7,940 nt of DNA from Gammaproteobacteria bacterium (GTDB lineage: Bacteria > Pseudomonadota > Gammaproteobacteria > Steroidobacterales > BM003). This document shows positions 6,378-7,940 of the stretch, piece after piece. Numbering within the stretch: position 1 is the stretch's first letter; each line of letters starts with the position of its first letter. The notes beneath the pieces are model-generated. The model was not told the DNA's origin. It saw only the letters and a list, made by a program, of their open reading frames with translations, and searched no databases. The stretch covers positions 1 to 7,940 of the forward strand of contig JAPHSC010000261.1 in the NCBI GenBank assembly GCA_026193125.1, in the 5' to 3' direction. The position numbers and the translations under genes are program-made.

Positions 6378-6410
6378 ATTATGTCGCCAGCTTCATAGAG
6401 CACTTTTATA
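6378..6410 (-). promoter_or_regulatory. Candidate -10 boxes of the secreted protein gene
   Basis: Two minus-strand -10-like hexamers precede the gene: CATAAT (6378-6383), which would give a leader of about 17 nt, and TATAAA (6405-6410), giving one of about 45 nt. Each matches TATAAT at five of six positions. Neither has a good -35 at normal spacing. Confidence 0.3.
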
Positions 6411-6653
6411 TGATCGCCGGTCGGCGGAGTATGCGCTTCTTCAGGAAATTGGTATACATCGATGTTGCCATCCTTGGGTGTGGTGATGTGGTAACAGCCA
6501 GAACGGCGAGCGACTGGTTAAATCAGACCCGAAATGCCGTTTCGGGTAGCGGATTATTTCAGTCAACGCTCGCCCGAATCGCCGTGGGACGATTTCCATG
6601 GCCACAAATCGCAGCAGCAGTTTTTTCGCTGGCCCCAAAATGTCCGGCCGCTG
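6411..6653. other. Non-coding stretch between the metallopeptidase and secreted-protein genes
   Basis: Neither strand contains a convincing gene. The short frames present lack recognisable motifs. The main structure is the set of nested inverted repeats at 6505-6578, described separately. The left end adjoins the candidate promoter of the secreted protein, and the right end is the 3' flank of the metallopeptidase gene. Confidence 0.5.
6505..6574. repeat. Nested inverted repeats, possible terminator or structured RNA
   Basis: The outer arms GGCGAGCG (6505-6512) and CGCTCGCC (6567-6574) enclose minor pairs ACTG/CAGT and AAAT/ATTT and a central perfect 8-bp hairpin, ACCCGAAA (6527-6534) with TTTCGGGT (6540-6547), loop TGCCG. 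Together they could fold into one long arm of 70 nt. On the minus strand the central hairpin is followed by CTGATTTAACC, a weak T-rich tail, so it may end the MazG-metallopeptidase transcript. A mobile-element remnant is another possibility. Confidence 0.4.
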
Positions 6654-7007
6654 CTAACCCCAGCCGATGTCGTCCAGGTGATCGTCGTCAATACCGAAGT
6701 AATGGGCAATCTCGTGGATCAGGGTGGTGGCGATCTCCTCGCGCAGTTCGTCCGGCGGCAGGTCCATTTCCAGGTGCGGCAAGCGGTAAATGTAGATGAT
6801 GTCGGGCTGGTCGACGATGTCGTCCAGGCTGCGCTCGGTCAGCGGCGTGCCGAGGTACAGGCCCAGCAGGTCCTCTTCGCCGGGCTCGGACTCCTCGCCC
6901 GGTTCGTCGGTGACGCGTATCTCGATGTGCTCCAGGGCTTCGTGCACCCAGCCCGGCAGGGTGTCCATGACCTCCTGCACGACGGCTTCGAATTCGGCGT
7001 GATTCAT
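6654..7007 (-). CDS. Minimal zincin-type metallopeptidase-family protein
   Basis: A 117-residue cytoplasmic protein of the small 'metallopeptidase family' (PF06262 / COG3824-like zincins). The zinc-binding motif HEIAH is at residues 98-102 within TTLIHEIAHYFGIDDDHLDDIGW; acidic and histidine residues just downstream (D107-D109, H110) could supply a further ligand. Other family features are an N-terminal helix (FEAVVQEVMDTLPGWV), the LLGLYLGTPLTER stretch and the strand IIYIYRLPHLE. There is no signal peptide. The ATG at 7005-7007 is chosen because it gives the family's usual length; the upstream open frame overlaps the preceding gene. It starts only 5 nt after the MazG-like gene's stop with no clear Shine-Dalgarno, so translation is probably coupled. 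Proteolytic activity has not been established for most of this family, and its substrate is unknown. Confidence 0.88.
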   Translation of the reverse strand: MNHAEFEAVVQEVMDTLPGWVHEALEHIEIRVTDEPGEESEPGEEDLLGLYLGTPLTERSLDDIVDQPDIIYIYRLPHLEMDLPPDELREEIATTLIHEIAHYFGIDDDHLDDIGWG

Positions 7008-7012
7008 ATGCG

Positions 7013-7369
7013 CTAGTCGTACTCGGAGTATTTCTTCGGACTCCCGCGCACCCGCTCCGCCGGGTACTTGGCTTCGTTGACCGCCAGCTTGCGCTCGGCG
7101 GCCTCCAGCAGGTCGATACCCAGCTGATCGGCCAGCCGCACCAGGTAGATCAGGGCGTCGGCCAGCTCCTGCTCCACCTCGGCCCTTTTGGCCGGCTCGA
7201 GATCGCGGCTTTGCTGCTCCGTCAGCCACTGGAAATGCTCGACGATTTCGGCCACCTCCACCGACAGCGCCATGGCCAAATTTTTGGGTGAGTGGAATTG
7301 CTCCCAGTCGCGTTCGGCGGCGAACTGGCGCAGGTGTTCGGCGAGGTGTTGGAGGGATTGCGGTTTCAT
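7013..7369 (-). CDS. MazG-like nucleotide pyrophosphohydrolase (RS21-C6/dCTPase type)
   Basis: A 118-residue all-alpha NTP pyrophosphohydrolase. Members hydrolyse (d)NTPs to the monophosphate and pyrophosphate, often to clean non-canonical or excess nucleotides from the pool. The Mg2+-binding residues are present: E38xxE41 in LAMALSVEVAEIVEHFQW and E68xxD71 in EQELADALIYLVRLAD. The C-terminal NEAKYP (98-103) is also typical. The length fits the single-domain COG1694/RS21-C6 subgroup and is far shorter than full MazG. It probably acts as a dimer or tetramer in the cytoplasm. The start at 7367-7369 matches the family N-terminus (SLQHLAEHLRQFAAERDW). No Shine-Dalgarno is visible, but TATCGT lies 6 nt upstream, suggesting a leaderless message. 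It is the first gene of a pair with the metallopeptidase and diverges from the membrane protein gene at 7513. The exact nucleotide substrate cannot be read from sequence. Confidence 0.92.
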   Translation of the reverse strand: MKPQSLQHLAEHLRQFAAERDWEQFHSPKNLAMALSVEVAEIVEHFQWLTEQQSRDLEPAKRAEVEQELADALIYLVRLADQLGIDLLEAAERKLAVNEAKYPAERVRGSPKKYSEYD

Positions 7370-7375
7370 GGGGCG

Positions 7376-7381
7376 ACGATA
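7376..7381 (-). promoter_or_regulatory. Candidate -10 box of the MazG-metallopeptidase pair
   Basis: Minus-strand TATCGT sits 6 nt from the ATG, the same spacing as at the divergent gene. No good -35 is seen. It is weak on its own, and is supported by the lack of any ribosome-binding site. Confidence 0.3.
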
Positions 7382-7418
7382 GGGCAAGGAGCGAGTAAAA
7401 GCCAGAGGGTTTGGGCCT

Positions 7419-7456
7419 TCACAGCGATCGGTCGCGAACGATGTTTGCTCCTGCGG
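7419..7456. repeat. REP-like degenerate palindromic motif
   Basis: The stretch TCACAGCGATCGGTCGCGAA followed by CGATGTTTGCTCCTGCGGGG resembles the extragenic 'CGCGAxCxAxxxTTGCTCCT' palindromic repeats common in gammaproteobacterial genomes. Only one copy is present and its symmetry is poor, so this rests on resemblance alone. Confidence 0.25.
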
Positions 7457-7500
7457 GGGGGTCGGCCACAATGCGGCCTCCCAAGTGGGGGCTTTGCTGC

Positions 7501-7506
7501 TAGAAT
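7501..7506 (+). promoter_or_regulatory. -10 box of the right-edge membrane protein gene
   Basis: TAGAAT (five of six matches to TATAAT) lies 6 nt before the ATG at 7513. Transcription would start at the A of the start codon, giving a leaderless message; no Shine-Dalgarno is present. A -35 box is not obvious. Confidence 0.5.
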
Positions 7507-7512
7507 CGCGCC

Positions 7513-7940
7513 ATGTCGTTATTTGAGGAACTGAAGCGTCGCAACGTGGTGCGCGTGGGCGTGGCCTACGCGGTGTTCGCGTGGGTGTTGCTGCAGATCT
7601 TCGACGTGATCGGCGAGATCCTCGAGCTGCCCGTCTGGGGCGGTAAGATGATCCTGGCTGCGCTGGTCCTGGGCTTGCCGGTAGCGCTGATTTTCGCCTG
7701 GGCGTTCGAGATTACGCCGGAGGGTATCAAGCCTGAAAAGGAGGTCGACCGCAGCCAGTCGATCACCCACTCGACCGGCCGCAAGCTCAATATCATGACC
7801 ATGGTGTTGATGGCCGTGGCGCTGGCCTGGTTTGCCTGGGACAAGTTCGGCACTGGGCCGGACACGGCGACCACCGTCGCGGTGGACCCCGTTGCCGCTC
7901 GTGCCAAGCCGACCGCACCCGGGACTCAGCCGGCGTCTGC
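7513..7940 (+). CDS. Membrane protein with SLFxELKRRNVxRVGVAY N-terminal module (partial)
   Basis: The first 142 codons of a gene that runs off the right edge with no stop. The N-terminus is MSLFEELKRRNVVRVGVAYA, followed by transmembrane helices at about 14-34 and 46-66 (WGGKMILAALVLGLPVALIFAWAFEITPEG), the motif KEVDRSQSITHSTGRKL (75-91) and a third helix at about 93-110. A Pro/Ala/Thr-rich linker then begins (about 112 onward). This module is common in gammaproteobacteria and is usually followed by a large soluble domain, often TPR repeats, TolB-like beta-propeller segments or an adenylate-cyclase-like domain. The part seen here does not show which, so no function is assigned. It has its own promoter divergent from the MazG-like gene. 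Confidence 0.85.
   Translation, partial: MSLFEELKRRNVVRVGVAYAVFAWVLLQIFDVIGEILELPVWGGKMILAALVLGLPVALIFAWAFEITPEGIKPEKEVDRSQSITHSTGRKLNIMTMVLMAVALAWFAWDKFGTGPDTATTVAVDPVAARAKPTAPGTQPAS

Noticed and set aside
6517..6567. attC-like site (GTTAAAT and a partial RYYYAAC match around a palindrome)
   Set aside because: The core sequences are in the wrong order on either strand, one fails the consensus, and no integron integrase or cassette array is present.
7008..7229. Longer metallopeptidase frame extending into the MazG-like gene
   Set aside because: The extension is the out-of-frame shadow of the MazG-like coding region. The ATG at 7005-7007 gives the normal family length.
7472..7500. Terminator-like hairpin GCCTCCC-AAGT-GGGGGC upstream of the plus-strand membrane protein gene
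   Set aside because: The stem relies on a G-T pair and is followed only by TTT. No plus-strand transcript would need terminating here.
1..7940. CRISPR arrays, tRNA or rRNA genes, toxin-antitoxin or known phage-defence genes
   Set aside because: I looked for regularly spaced repeats, tRNA-like folds and hallmark motifs on both strands and saw none.

Overview
The window looks like chromosomal DNA from a moderately GC-rich gammaproteobacterium, probably near the Xanthomonadales/Chromatiales (Wenzhouxiangella- or Woeseia-like). This is inferred from protein style, not from a marker gene. The clues are the membrane-anchored N-terminal module that starts MSLFEELKRRNVVRVGVAYA, a secreted protein with tandem 'YFxPxRDGEG' domains, and several promoters whose -10 box sits 6-8 nt from an ATG. 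I see no rRNA, tRNA, CRISPR array or intact mobile element.

Left part (about 136-3511, all on the minus strand): a TetR-family regulator is followed by an exported DUF1254/DUF1214 protein and then a smaller DUF1254/DUF1214-like lipoprotein. Gaps of 53 and 62 nt suggest one operon. The regulator's promoter carries two TGACA-N3-TGTCA operators, one filling the -35/-10 spacer and one covering the start. This makes it a self-regulated cassette acting on two envelope proteins of unknown function, and it is the best candidate here for an uncharacterised system.

Middle (about 3512-4926): an intergenic stretch dense in overlapping inverted repeats, then a small single-pass membrane protein of unknown function (minus strand). 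Next comes the 5' remnant of an IS30-type transposase (plus strand), cut off at a perfect 10-bp palindrome, and about 350 bp without a convincing gene.

Right part (4927-7940): a secreted protein with two tandem C-terminal domain copies (minus), then a 299-bp non-coding stretch with nested, mutually exclusive inverted repeats. A tightly spaced minus-strand pair follows: a MazG-like nucleotide pyrophosphohydrolase and a minimal zincin-type metallopeptidase. Divergent from this pair, the first 142 codons of a three-helix membrane protein run off the right edge on the plus strand.

All domain names come from reading motifs by eye. No database search was run.
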